DNA of 64,000 nt from Salinicola endophyticus (GTDB lineage: Bacteria > Pseudomonadota > Gammaproteobacteria > Pseudomonadales > Halomonadaceae), in the NCBI RefSeq assembly GCF_040536835.1, contig NZ_CP159578.1, positions 3,968,001-4,032,000 of the forward strand, in the 5' to 3' direction. The notes beneath the pieces were generated by a model. The model was given only the letters and a program-made list of their open reading frames with translations, searched no databases and was not told the origin of the DNA. The number at the start of each line of letters is the position of its first letter. The first letter of the stretch is position 1. Shown here one piece after another: positions 39,274 to 48,043 of the stretch. Made by a program: the position numbers and the translations under genes.

Positions 39274-39747
39274 TCACAGCCCCAGCGCGGACAACCCCGG
39301 GTGATCGTCGGGCCGTCGCCCCAGCGGCCAGTGGAACAGCCGCTCGTCGGCGCGGATCGGCAGGTCGTTGAGACTGGCGTGGCGCTCGGCCATCAGCCCG
39401 TTGGCGTCGAAGCGCCAGTTCTCGTTGCCGTAGGAGCGGAACCAGTTGCCGGAATCATCGTGCCACTCGTAGGCGTAGCGCACCGCGATACGCTCGCCAT
39501 CGAAGGCCCACAGCTCCTTGATCAAGCGGTAGTCGAGCTCGCGCGCCCACTTGCGCGCGAGAAAGGCGCGCGCCTCGTCCCGCCCATGGATGAACTCGGC
39601 GCGATTGCGCCAGCGCGTGTCGGCGGTATAGGCCAGCGCAACCTTGTCGGGGTCACGGCTGTTCCAGCCATCTTCGGCCAGGCGCACCTTGCGTATCGCG
39701 CTATCACGGTCGAACGGGGGCAGCGGGGGGCGGGATTCTTGGCTCAT
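39274..39747 (-). CDS. DUF1348/NTF2-like protein
   Basis: A 157-residue soluble protein of the SnoaL/NTF2-like fold, DUF1348 family. It has the family's central blocks [20 protein letters not shown] and [20 protein letters not shown]. Function unknown. ATG 39747 has a GAGGAG site. It lies next to betC on the same strand but in its own unit. Confidence 0.82.
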   Translation of the reverse strand: MSQESRPPLPPFDRDSAIRKVRLAEDGWNSRDPDKVALAYTADTRWRNRAEFIHGRDEARAFLARKWARELDYRLIKELWAFDGERIAVRYAYEWHDDSGNWFRSYGNENWRFDANGLMAERHASLNDLPIRADERLFHWPLGRRPDDHPGLSALGL

Positions 39748-39923
39748 GGGGGACTCCTCGAAGCTAGGCGCTATCTGAAAACGGCCATCTCGCGGCGCTG
39801 CGACAGGGCCGGGTAAGCGTGGGGGTGGATGCGCTACTCAGGCAGCAGTCTGCCACGCGCACGCTGATACATCGCCCGCGGGAAACGACCGATCGCCGCC
39901 CCTGGGCGACCCGTGTAGCCACG

Positions 39924-39955
39924 AAAAAGCCGCCCCCCGAGTATGGAGAGCGGCT
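39924..39955 (-). terminator. Terminator of the semialdehyde dehydrogenase gene
   Basis: 6-bp stem AGCCGC/GCGGCT (39928-39933 with 39950-39955) extended by a partial inner stem and followed on the minus strand by TTTTT, 32 bases past the stop codon. Confidence 0.72.
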
Positions 39956-39986
39956 GAGGCAATCTCTAGCGAGTGTCGAGCGGGGC

Positions 39987-41564
39987 TCAGCTTTCGCGCT
40001 TGCCGTCGACCAGACGCTTGAGTGTCAGCGGGTTGTCCTGCTTGAGCGCTTCCGGCAGCAGCGCGTCGGGCAGGTTCTGATAGCAGACCGGGCGCAGGAA
40101 GCGATGAATGGCCGCCGTACCCACCGAGGTGGTGCGCGCATCCGAGGTCGCCGGGAAGGGGCCGCCGTGGACCATGGCGTCACACACCTCGACCCCGGTG
40201 GGCCAGCCGTTGACCAGAATGCGCCCCGCCTTGCGTTCGAGCGTCGGCAGCAGCTCGCGCGCGGCGTCGAGGTCGGCGTCATCCATCTGCAGCGTGATCG
40301 TCAGCTGGCCTTCCAGATGTTCGGTGACCTTTTTGAGCTCGGCGGCATCGGCGCACTCGACCACCAGCGAGGTGGAGCCGAACACCTCGGCCTGCAGCGC
40401 CTCGTCGCCGAGAAAGTCCTGGGCCGCGGTCACGAACAGGCCGGTCTGGCACTGGTTGGGGCCATCGCCCTTGCTGCCCCGCGCGACTTCCCGCGCCTTG
40501 CCGCTGTCGGCGAGGCCTTTGACGCCGCTTTCGTAGGCTTCGAAGATGCCAGGGGTCAGCATGGTCTGGCTACCGCTGGCCTTGACCGCCTCACCGGCCG
40601 CCGCGACGAAGGCGTCGAGCGCCGGCCCCTTGACCGCAATCACCAGGCCGGGATTGGTGCAGAACTGCCCCGCGCCCATGTTGAGCGAGGCGACGAACGC
40701 TTCACCCATCTCCTTGCCGCGCGCCGCCAGGGCTGCCGGCAGCGGGAACACCGGGTTGATCGAGCTCATCTCGGCGTAGAACGGAATCGGCTCGGGGCGC
40801 GACTGCGCCGCCTTCCACAGCGCCAGACCGCCGCTGCGCGAGCCGGTGAAGCCGGCCGCCTTGATCCGCGGGTCGGTGACCAGCGCCTGCCCCACTTCGC
40901 GGCCGGAGCCGAACAGCAGCGAGAACACGCCTTCCGGCAGCCCGCACTGCTTCACCGCCGCCTGGATCGCGCGGCCGACCAGCTCACTGGTACCGGGGTG
41001 GGCGGAGTGCGCCTTGACGATCACCGGGCAGCCGGCGGCCAGCGCCGAGGCGGTATCGCCGCCGGCCACCGAGAAGGCGAGCGGGAAGTTACTGGCCCCG
41101 AACACCACCACCGGGCCGAGCCCGATCTGACGCTGGCGCAGGTCGACCCGCGGCAGCGGCTGGCGCTCGGGCAGCGCCGGATCGACGCGCACGTCGAGCC
41201 ACTCGCCGTCACGCACCACGCGGGCGAACAGGCGCAGCTGGCCGCAGGTGCGCCCGCGCTCGCCCTGGATGCGCGCCTGCGGCAGGCCGGACTCGGCCAC
41301 CGCACGCTCGACCAGGGTGTCGCCCAGCGCCTCGATCTGCTCGGCAATGGTTTCCAGAAACTTGGCGCGGGTCTCCAGCGAGGTTTCGCGGTAGTGGTCG
41401 AAGGCCGCCCAGGCCAGCTCGCAGGCACGCTCGACCTCTGCCTGGGTGCCACCCGCGTAGGCCGGCTCGAGACGCTCGTCGGTGGCCGGGTTGATCGCGT
41501 GGATGGGATCGCGGCTGCCGGTCACGGCCTGCTGGCCGATCAGCATGTCACCTGTCAGATTCAT
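39987..41564 (-). CDS. 2-oxoglutarate semialdehyde (2,5-dioxovalerate) dehydrogenase
   Basis: An aldehyde dehydrogenase of 525 residues resembling the alpha-ketoglutaric semialdehyde dehydrogenase group. The catalytic Glu is in [12 protein letters not shown], the catalytic Cys in [11 protein letters not shown], and the NAD(P) region [15 protein letters not shown] is intact. It would complete D-glucarate breakdown to 2-oxoglutarate with gudD and kdgD, which lie upstream on the same strand. ATG 41564 has an AGGAGG site. Its position 288 bases from gudD, across a repeat tract, suggests separate or coupled expression. Confidence 0.87.
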   Translation of the reverse strand: MNLTGDMLIGQQAVTGSRDPIHAINPATDERLEPAYAGGTQAEVERACELAWAAFDHYRETSLETRAKFLETIAEQIEALGDTLVERAVAESGLPQARIQGERGRTCGQLRLFARVVRDGEWLDVRVDPALPERQPLPRVDLRQRQIGLGPVVVFGASNFPLAFSVAGGDTASALAAGCPVIVKAHSAHPGTSELVGRAIQAAVKQCGLPEGVFSLLFGSGREVGQALVTDPRIKAAGFTGSRSGGLALWKAAQSRPEPIPFYAEMSSINPVFPLPAALAARGKEMGEAFVASLNMGAGQFCTNPGLVIAVKGPALDAFVAAAGEAVKASGSQTMLTPGIFEAYESGVKGLADSGKAREVARGSKGDGPNQCQTGLFVTAAQDFLGDEALQAEVFGSTSLVVECADAAELKKVTEHLEGQLTITLQMDDADLDAARELLPTLERKAGRILVNGWPTGVEVCDAMVHGGPFPATSDARTTSVGTAAIHRFLRPVCYQNLPDALLPEALKQDNPLTLKRLVDGKRES

Positions 41565-41639
41565 CTTGCCTCCTGAAGTGGTAATGGTCGTGCGTTGGCT
41601 GCCGGCCGCAGCCGGATCAGCCAGGCCAGGCCGCCTACG

Positions 41640-41664
41640 AAAACCGCCCCGGTGACGGCTTTTT
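41640..41664 (-). terminator. Possible weak terminator after gudD
   Basis: A short inverted arrangement AAAACCG...CGGCTTTT with a 9-base loop, with a run of T residues on the minus strand, 190 bases past the gudD stop. Pairing is weak (3-bp GC core plus A-T). Confidence 0.35.
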
Positions 41665-41742
41665 CGTACGCGCCCTGGCGTCTAGGATCGCAACGGACCC
41701 TCGAGAGCCTAGCAGCATGGTCGCCTAGAGAGCGCCGTTTAC

Positions 41743-41784
41743 GACTAAGGGCTAAGGACTAAAGGCTAAGGGCTAAAGACCAAG
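41743..41784. repeat. Six tandem heptamers in the gudD downstream region
   Basis: The seven-base unit GRCTAAR (GACTAAG, GGCTAAG, GACTAAA, GGCTAAG, GGCTAAA, GACCAAG) repeats six times between gudD and the dehydrogenase gene. Nothing else recognisable occupies this 288-bp gap. Confidence 0.85.
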
Positions 41785-41852
41785 AACCCAGGACTCAAAG
41801 CGCGACATCGACGCCAGGTCTCGGGCCCCGAGCCCGACACCGCCGCTAAGGC

Positions 41853-43235
41853 TCAGCGCACCAGCGCCGGGCGCTTGGGATCGAAGCGCCAGCCGTCGAT
41901 CAGGTACTGCATCGCCATGGCGTCGTCACGGCCTCCGGCCGGCAAGCGCCGGTAGTCGGCGTGGGCGCGTTCGACCGCGTCCATGTCGAGCTCGATGCCC
42001 AGCCCCGGGGCGTCGGTGACCGCCACGCGGCCGTCGACGATGCTCGGCGGCTCGCGGGTCAGGCGCGCATCACCCTCCTGCCAGATCCAGTGGGTATCGA
42101 GTGCGCTCACCCGGCCCACCGCCGCCGCGCCGACATGCGCGAACATCGCCAGCGAGACATCGAAGTGATTATTGGAGTGAGAGCCCCAGGTCATGCCGTG
42201 ATCCTGACACAGCTGGGAGACGCGCACGGCGCCGGAGAGGGTCCAGAAGTGCGGGTCGGCGAGCGGAATGTCCACCGCGCGCAGCATCAGCGCGTGGGCC
42301 ATCTCGCGCCAGTTGGTGGCGACCATGTTGGTGGCCACCGGCAGCCCCGTGGCGTGGCGGAACTCGGCCAGGATCTCGCGCCCGGAAAAGCCCTGCTCGG
42401 CACCACAGGGATCCTCGGCATAGGCGAGCACGCCATGCAGGTCGCGGCACAGCCGGATCGCTTCGTCGAGGGACCAGGCGCCGTTGGGGTCGAGCGTGGT
42501 GCGCGCTTCGGGGAATGCCGCGTGCAGCGCGCTGACCGCCTCGATCTCCTGCGCCCCCGGCAGCACCCCGCCCTTGAGCTTGAAGTCACGGAAGCCGTAG
42601 CGATCATGCGCGGCCTGGGCCTGCTCGACGATCGCCTGCGGCGTCATCGCCGGCTGGTCGCGCAGGCGATACCAGTCGTGCCCCGAGCCAGCGCCGGCAG
42701 ACGCGCTGCCGCGCCGATAGTCGAGCGGCGTAGCGTGGCCGTCGCCGATGAAGAAGAGATAGCCGAGCACCTCGACATGCTCGCGCTGGCGCCCGTCTCC
42801 CAGCAGATCCACCACCGGCACGCCGAGGAACTGGCCCAGCAGATCGAGCAGCGCCGCTTCCAGCGCTGCCACTGCGTTGATACGCAACTCGAAGGTCCAG
42901 GAGCCACGGCCGAAGTCCTCGAAATCGGCACTGCGCCCGCGCGCGTGGAGTGACGCCACCACCCCGCGCAGTTGGCCCAGCGACTGCCCGAGTACGCGCT
43001 CGCGGGCCTGCTCCAGCGAGCGCTGGATGGTCTCGCCCCCCGGCGCCTCGCCGACCCCGACGTGGCCGGCGCTATCTTCGAGGATCACCAGATTGCGGGT
43101 GAACCAGGGCGCGTGGGCCCCGCCGATATTGAGCAGCATGCTGTCGCGGGCGGCGACCGGAATCACCCGCATGGCGGTGATGGTCGGTGTGGCGTGCCTG
43201 GGCTTGGCATTCATGGTCGTGGCGTGGCTGGGCAT
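41853..43235 (-). CDS. gudD: D-glucarate dehydratase
   Basis: Enolase-superfamily enzyme of 460 residues that dehydrates D-glucarate to 5-keto-4-deoxyglucarate. It follows E. coli GudD closely: [19 protein letters not shown] near the start, the catalytic Lys in KLKGGVL, metal-binding [11 protein letters not shown] and [17 protein letters not shown], and the catalytic His in [19 protein letters not shown] 43235 has a GGAGG site. kdgD lies upstream on the same strand, 123 bases away. Confidence 0.94.
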   Translation of the reverse strand: MPSHATTMNAKPRHATPTITAMRVIPVAARDSMLLNIGGAHAPWFTRNLVILEDSAGHVGVGEAPGGETIQRSLEQARERVLGQSLGQLRGVVASLHARGRSADFEDFGRGSWTFELRINAVAALEAALLDLLGQFLGVPVVDLLGDGRQREHVEVLGYLFFIGDGHATPLDYRRGSASAGAGSGHDWYRLRDQPAMTPQAIVEQAQAAHDRYGFRDFKLKGGVLPGAQEIEAVSALHAAFPEARTTLDPNGAWSLDEAIRLCRDLHGVLAYAEDPCGAEQGFSGREILAEFRHATGLPVATNMVATNWREMAHALMLRAVDIPLADPHFWTLSGAVRVSQLCQDHGMTWGSHSNNHFDVSLAMFAHVGAAAVGRVSALDTHWIWQEGDARLTREPPSIVDGRVAVTDAPGLGIELDMDAVERAHADYRRLPAGGRDDAMAMQYLIDGWRFDPKRPALVR

Positions 43236-43358
43236 GGCGCCTCCAGCGGTGAGAGCGAGACGGCCCGGCGTCGGTCGGGCCAAATGGAGTGAACGACAGC
43301 GGCCGCCGGCGATGGGCGGCGCTTAGATAGCGACAGCGGCCACCGGCGGCCGCAGGGA

Positions 43359-44276
43359 TCACAGACGCTCGGCGTGTTCGATCAGCCGTCTCAGCGTCTC
43401 CAGCTCCTGGGCGCTGGGCATCACCAGCGGCGCGCGCACATCGCCCGCGGGGTAGCCGACCAGTCCGGCGCCGGCCTTGATCAGGCTCACCGCATAGCCC
43501 TTGGTGGTATCGCGCAGGCCGACGAAGGGAATGAAGAACTCCTGAGTGACGCGGCGCACGAAGGCGTGGTCACCCTCACGCAGCGCCCGATAGAACTTCA
43601 CCGCCAGCGCCGGCACGAAGTTGAACACCGCCGACGAGTAGGTGCTGACGCCGATCGCCAGATACGCTTCGGCGATGATCTCGGCGGTGGGCACGCCACC
43701 AACGTAGGCCAGGCGCTCGCCCAGCGTCTTGATGGTGATGTTGAGCGACTGCATGTCGCCCTTGCCGTCCTTGAGGCCGACCAGGTTGGGGCAGCGCTCG
43801 GCCAGCGCCTTGACGCCGTCGACATCGAGCACGCCATTGGCACGGTTGTAATAGATCACCCCCAGCTCGGTGGACTCGCATACGCTGGCGGCATACTCGA
43901 CGATGCCCGCCTGCGGGCACTCGGTGAGGTAGGGGGGCATCAGCAGGATGCCGTCGGCGCCCGCGTCCTGCGCCGCCTTGGCATGCGCCTTGGCCAGTTC
44001 GGCGCTCTGCCCGGCGCTGGCGATGATCGGCACGTGGCCACCCAGGACCTCCACCGCGATGGTGACGATCTCGCGATACTCATCCAGCGTCAGGTTGAAG
44101 AACTCCCCGGTCCCCCCAGCGACGAACAGCGCCGACACGTCGTAGTCCTTGAGCCAGGCGAGCCGCCGGCGGTAGCTCTCGGCATCGAACTGGCCGTGGG
44201 CATCGAAGTCGGTCACCGGAAAGGAGAGCAGACCGTCGGTGATGGAGGCTTTGAGCGCGTCTCTGGAAAAATTCAC
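43359..44276 (-). CDS. kdgD: 5-dehydro-4-deoxyglucarate dehydratase
   Basis: DapA/NAL-family aldolase-type enzyme of 305 residues that decarboxylates and dehydrates 5-keto-4-deoxyglucarate to 2-oxoglutarate semialdehyde. The Schiff-base Lys is in LVGLKDGKGD, the Tyr in GVIYYNRANG, and ALFVAGGTGEFFNLTLDEY opens the barrel, all as in known KdgD. The start is GTG 44276 with GAGGA before it. It is the first gene of the glucarate cluster (kdgD, gudD, dehydrogenase). The 5' region carries an 18-bp repeat tract and a palindromic operator candidate. Confidence 0.94.
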   Translation of the reverse strand: MNFSRDALKASITDGLLSFPVTDFDAHGQFDAESYRRRLAWLKDYDVSALFVAGGTGEFFNLTLDEYREIVTIAVEVLGGHVPIIASAGQSAELAKAHAKAAQDAGADGILLMPPYLTECPQAGIVEYAASVCESTELGVIYYNRANGVLDVDGVKALAERCPNLVGLKDGKGDMQSLNITIKTLGERLAYVGGVPTAEIIAEAYLAIGVSTYSSAVFNFVPALAVKFYRALREGDHAFVRRVTQEFFIPFVGLRDTTKGYAVSLIKAGAGLVGYPAGDVRAPLVMPSAQELETLRRLIEHAERL

Positions 44277-44289
44277 CTGGATTCCTCGC

Positions 44290-44343
44290 TAAGGGCTGGC
44301 ACGGGCATAAGGGCTGATATGGGGACAAGGGCTGACATGGATA
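44290..44343. repeat. 18-bp tandem repeat (three copies) in the kdgD leader
   Basis: Units of 18 bp at 44290-44307, 44308-44325 and 44326-44343 share the pattern YAAGGGCTGRYAYGGGSA with few differences. They begin just upstream of the kdgD start and so would lie in its 5' untranslated region. Confidence 0.82.
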
Positions 44344-44407
44344 GACGCCGGCAGCGCCCTGTCGACATCACATACCTGCCGACGCATCAGCGGCAGGCTC
44401 GATGTCG

Positions 44408-44427
44408 ATGATGTTGTCATACATCAT
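44408..44427 (-). promoter_or_regulatory. Palindromic operator upstream of kdgD
   Basis: Perfect 7-bp inverted repeat ATGATGT-N6-ACATCAT (44408-44414 with 44421-44427), adjoining TATAGT/TATGAT candidate -10 sequences on the minus strand. A repressor controlling the glucarate genes may bind here; the regulator is not next to the cluster. Confidence 0.5.
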
Positions 44428-44557
44428 ACTATAGTGCCGTTATACCTTAGCCCAAAGCCTAGGAACACACGGACCAGCCTGGCGCGCGGCTGGGGCGCCC
44501 CTCACCGTGGCGAGCTGTGACGTGCAGACGTCGATGCCCTGCCCGCCAGCGAGCCCC

Positions 44558-45049
44558 TCAGCGCCCCAGCGGAATCCGGGTACTCGAGAGCACCTCACGC
44601 AGCCCCATGAAGGAGCGGATCTGGCGCACACCGGGCAGATAGATGAGCTGCTCGGCGTGCAGGCGGTTGAAGCTCTGGCTGTCGCGGGTGCGGATCATCA
44701 GGAAGTAGTCGAACTCGCCGGTGACCAGATGGCACGCCATGCAGCCGGAGATATGCCGCGCCGCCGCCTCGAAGTCGGCGAACGACTGCGGCGTGGAGCG
44801 ATCCAGCACCACGCCGATCACCACCACCATGCCGGCGTTCAGGCGCTCGGCGTCGAGCACCGCCACCACCTCCTTGATCAGGCCGCTGCGCTTGAGCCGC
44901 TCGACCCGGCGCAGACACGCCGGTGGGCTGAGATTGACCCGCTCCGCCAGCGCCACGTTGGAGAGCGAGGCGTCGTGCTGGAGCACGTCGAGGATCTGAC
45001 GGTCGATACGATCCAGCGGCGGCGCCTCGGCGGCGTCAGAGAGCGTCAT
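44558..45049 (-). CDS. acdR: Lrp/AsnC-family regulator, probably AcdR
   Basis: A 163-residue Lrp-type regulator: helix-turn-helix at about 15-60 (LSNVALAERVNLSPPACLRRVERL) and RAM/AsnC ligand domain at 68-150. It is divergent from acdS, an arrangement known for AcdR of ACC-deaminase bacteria. AcdR senses or is counteracted by ligand and activates acdS. The 228-bp shared region carries an inverted repeat. The assignment rests on context and family. Confidence 0.82.
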   Translation of the reverse strand: MTLSDAAEAPPLDRIDRQILDVLQHDASLSNVALAERVNLSPPACLRRVERLKRSGLIKEVVAVLDAERLNAGMVVVIGVVLDRSTPQSFADFEAAARHISGCMACHLVTGEFDYFLMIRTRDSQSFNRLHAEQLIYLPGVRQIRSFMGLREVLSSTRIPLGR

Positions 45050-45072
45050 GGCAACACCTCAGCTTAATTTTA

Positions 45073-45098
45073 TTGTGCGTCAGTTATTTTTAGCACAA
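45073..45098. promoter_or_regulatory. Inverted repeat in the acdR-acdS promoter region
   Basis: TTGTGC (45073-45078) and GCACAA (45093-45098) are separated by 14 bases, so the half-site centres are two helical turns apart. Lrp-type proteins bind such spaced sites; it is the best candidate for the AcdR operator, close to the acdR start. Confidence 0.5.
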
Positions 45099-45277
45099 CT
45101 ATCGATGACATAACTCCACTTATTACTCATATCAGTCCGAAAAAAGATCGCAACTTGCAACCTTACCAATCGGCTTTCCTGATAGCGTTTTAGGCACTGT
45201 CTGCCAAGCACCCAGGCATCGCATTCCCGCGACCAGCGGTCTTGCCGCTGCCATCACAACGACAATCCGGTGACCCC

Positions 45278-46294
45278 ATGAGACTCGATCGTTTTCCCCG
45301 CTATCCCCTCACCTTCGGCCCCTCTCCGATCACCCCGCTCAAGCGCCTGAGCGAGCATCTCGGTGGCGAGGTCGAGCTCTACGCCAAGCGCGAAGACTGC
45401 AACAGCGGGCTCGCCTTCGGCGGCAACAAGACGCGCAAGCTCGAATACCTGATTCCGGAAGTGCTCGAGGGCGGCTACGACACCCTGGTCTCGATCGGCG
45501 GCATCCAGTCCAACCAGACCCGCCAGGTCGCCGCGGTGGCCGCGCATCTCGGCCTCGAGTGCGTGCTGGTGCAGGAGAACTGGGTCAACTACGACGACAG
45601 CCATTACGACAAGGTCGGCAACATCGAGCTGTCACGCATCATGGGCGCCGACGTGCGCCTCGACCCGGCGGGCTTCGATATCGGCATCCGCGCGAGCTGG
45701 GAGCGCGCGCTGGAGGACGTGCGAGCGCGCGGCGGCAAGCCTTATCCGATCCCCGCCGGCTGCTCCGAACACCCCTACGGCGGCCTCGGCTTCGTCGGCT
45801 TCGCCGAAGAGGTGCGCCAGCAGGAGCGCGAGCTGGGCTTCACCTTCGACTACATCGTGGTCTGCTCGGTGACCGGCAGCACCCAGGCCGGCATGGTGGT
45901 GGGCTTCGCCGCCGATGGCCGGGCGCGTCGAGTCATCGGCATCGACGCCTCGGCCAAGCCGGAGCGGACCCACGCCCAGATCCTGCGTATCGCCCAGAAT
46001 ACCGCCGAGCTGGTCGACCTCGGCCAACCGATCGAGGCCGAGGATGTGATCCTCGACACCCGCTTCGGGCATCCCGAGTACGGCCTGCCCAACGACGGCA
46101 CCCTGGAGGCCATCCGCCTCTGCGGCCGGCTCGAGGGCGTGCTCACCGACCCGGTCTACGAGGGCAAGTCGATGCACGGCATGATCGACAAGGTACGCCG
46201 CGGCGAATTTCCCGCCGGCTCCCGGGTGCTCTACGCCCATCTCGGCGGCGCCCCGGCGCTCAGCGCCTACAGCGAGCTGTTCCACGCCGGCTGA
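45278..46294 (+). CDS. acdS: 1-aminocyclopropane-1-carboxylate (ACC) deaminase
   Basis: PLP enzyme of 338 residues that splits ACC to 2-oxobutyrate and ammonia. The diagnostic residues are all visible: PLP Lys51 in GGNKTRK, Ser78 in IQSNQ, Tyr294, Glu295 and Leu322. Glu295 and Leu322 separate true ACC deaminases from D-cysteine desulfhydrase, so the call is firm. ACC is the plant ethylene precursor, which suggests a plant or algal association. It is divergent from an Lrp-type gene and followed by an amidase 60 bases later on the same strand. Confidence 0.95.
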   Translation: MRLDRFPRYPLTFGPSPITPLKRLSEHLGGEVELYAKREDCNSGLAFGGNKTRKLEYLIPEVLEGGYDTLVSIGGIQSNQTRQVAAVAAHLGLECVLVQENWVNYDDSHYDKVGNIELSRIMGADVRLDPAGFDIGIRASWERALEDVRARGGKPYPIPAGCSEHPYGGLGFVGFAEEVRQQERELGFTFDYIVVCSVTGSTQAGMVVGFAADGRARRVIGIDASAKPERTHAQILRIAQNTAELVDLGQPIEAEDVILDTRFGHPEYGLPNDGTLEAIRLCGRLEGVLTDPVYEGKSMHGMIDKVRRGEFPAGSRVLYAHLGGAPALSAYSELFHAG

Positions 46295-46354
46295 GGGCCA
46301 TCGCCCTGGGGTATGCTGGCGGCTTCCCGTCACCCACCCAGCGAGGAGACGCGC

Positions 46355-47839
46355 ATGCCCCACGCCAACGCCGGCCCCACCATCGCGCACGCGCTCGATG
46401 AGATCGTCACCTGGAGCGCCACCACGCTCTCCCGGCGAATACACGCCCGCGAGGTATCGTGCCGCGACGTGATGGCGGCCTATCTGGCGCATATCGATGC
46501 CGCCAACCCGTCGCTCAATGCGCTCGTCTCCCGGCGCCCTTCGGCGACACTGCTGGCGGAGGCGGAGGCGGCCGACCGCGAACTCGCCGCCGGGCGCTCG
46601 CGCGGCTGGCTGCACGGCGTGCCCCAGGCGATCAAGGATCTCTCCGACGTGCAGGGGCTGCCCACCATGCAGGGCTCGCCGCTGTGCCGCGATCATCGCG
46701 CCGACGCCGACAGCCTGATGGTCGCGCGTATGCGCGCCGCCGGGGCCATCGTGATCGGCAAGACCAATACGCCGGAGTTCGGGCTCGGCTCGCACACCTA
46801 CAACCCGGTGTTCGGCGCCACCCGCAACGCCCACGCGCCGACCCGCACCGCCGGCGGCTCCAGCGGCGGTGCCGCCGCCGCGCTGGCCATGCGCCTGCTG
46901 CCGGTGGCCGACGGCAGCGACATGATGGGCTCGCTGCGCAACCCCGCCGCCTTCAACCAGGTGATCGGCCTGCGCCCCTCGTTCGGGCGCGTCCCCGGTC
47001 TGGCGCCGGAGGCGTTCGGCCAGCAGCTTGCCACCAACGGCCCCATGGGCCGCAGCGTCGAGGACGTGGCCCGCCTGCTCGCCGTGCAGGCGGGCTACGA
47101 CCGCCGCGCGCCGCTGTCGCTGGGTGAAGCGCTGCTGCCCACCGGGCAAGATCCGGCGGCGGCGCTCGAGCGCGACGGCGATGGCCTGCGTATCGCCTGG
47201 CTGGGGGACTGGTCGGGGCACCTGGCGCTGGAGCCGGGGGTGCTCGCGCTGTGCGAAAGCGCGCTGCAGCGGCTGGAAGCGGGCGGCTGCCGGATCGAAC
47301 CGGCGGCCCTGCCGTACTCGCCCGAGGCCCAGTGGCAGAGCTGGACCACCCTGCGCCACTGGGCGGTGTGCGGCAGTCTCGGCGGGTACTACGCCGACCC
47401 CGACAGCCGCCACCAGCTCAAGCCGGAGGCGCAATGGGAGGTCGCTCGCGGGCTCGCGCTCTCGGCCCAGGACATCCACGCGGCCAATGTGCGCCGCAGT
47501 GAGATCTATCGCGCCTGGTGCGCCCTCTTCGAACGGGTCGACTACGTCGCCATGCCCAGCGCTCAGGTATTCCCGTTCGCCCTCGACACGCCCTGGCCCG
47601 AGACCATCGACGGCCGCACCATGGATACCTACCACCGCTGGATGGAGGTGGTGGTGCCCGCCTCGCTGGCGGGTCTGCCCGCGATCAGCGTGCCCGCCGG
47701 CGTCGATGCCCGGGGCCTGCCGATGGGGCTGCAGTTGATCGGCGCCCCGCGCGACGACTGGGGCCTGCTGCAACTGGCACGTCTCTACGAGCGCATCAGC
47801 GGCGAGCTGGCCCCCATGCCCGCCGCGCTGAGCGGCTGA
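46355..47839 (+). CDS. Amidase-signature family hydrolase
   Basis: A 494-residue amidase. The catalytic triad Lys-cisSer-Ser is visible as AIKD (Lys near 91), the GSSGG-rich stretch TAGGSSGGAAAAL and the DGSDMMGSLRNPAAF loop with the cis-Ser. Substrates vary (aliphatic or aryl amides). ATG 46355 has a GAGGAGA site. It follows acdS by 60 bases on the same strand, so the two may share transcription, but a pathway link is not known. Confidence 0.87.
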   Translation: MPHANAGPTIAHALDEIVTWSATTLSRRIHAREVSCRDVMAAYLAHIDAANPSLNALVSRRPSATLLAEAEAADRELAAGRSRGWLHGVPQAIKDLSDVQGLPTMQGSPLCRDHRADADSLMVARMRAAGAIVIGKTNTPEFGLGSHTYNPVFGATRNAHAPTRTAGGSSGGAAAALAMRLLPVADGSDMMGSLRNPAAFNQVIGLRPSFGRVPGLAPEAFGQQLATNGPMGRSVEDVARLLAVQAGYDRRAPLSLGEALLPTGQDPAAALERDGDGLRIAWLGDWSGHLALEPGVLALCESALQRLEAGGCRIEPAALPYSPEAQWQSWTTLRHWAVCGSLGGYYADPDSRHQLKPEAQWEVARGLALSAQDIHAANVRRSEIYRAWCALFERVDYVAMPSAQVFPFALDTPWPETIDGRTMDTYHRWMEVVVPASLAGLPAISVPAGVDARGLPMGLQLIGAPRDDWGLLQLARLYERISGELAPMPAALSG

Positions 47840-47904
47840 GCCTCGTCGCGAACCCCGCGCTCTGGCACTCGAGGCGCCAGGGACACGCGTCCAGAGGCGC
47901 AATC

Positions 47905-47943
47905 CAGAAACACCGACTCAGAAACACCGATTCAGAAACACCA
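47905..47943. repeat. 14-bp tandem repeat (2.8 copies)
   Basis: CAGAAACACCGAYT repeats at 47905-47918 and 47919-47932, with a partial third at 47933-47943, just before the terminator. Confidence 0.8.
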
Positions 47944-47971
47944 GGGGCGGCATCGATGATGCCGCCCCTGG
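47941..47971. terminator. Bidirectional terminator between the amidase and the MatC-like carrier
   Basis: Perfect 14-bp stem (47941-47954 with 47958-47971), 3-base loop, between convergent genes. Strong but without a long T-tract. Confidence 0.75.
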
Positions 47972-48043
47972 CGGTTGGTCCTGTCGCCGGCGCGTCAGGC
48001 ACTTCCTGAAAAGTACTGTGCTCGCCGACTTTTCATGTGAACG

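Noticed and set aside
45278..46294. D-cysteine desulfhydrase as the acdS product
   Set aside because: Glu295 and Leu322 are present, the residues that mark ACC deaminase; desulfhydrases carry other residues there.
45632..47902. 756-residue open frame antisense to acdS and the amidase
   Set aside because: It crosses two well-supported genes in the other strand, and its translation is Gly/Ala/Arg-rich without any motif, as expected in GC-rich DNA.
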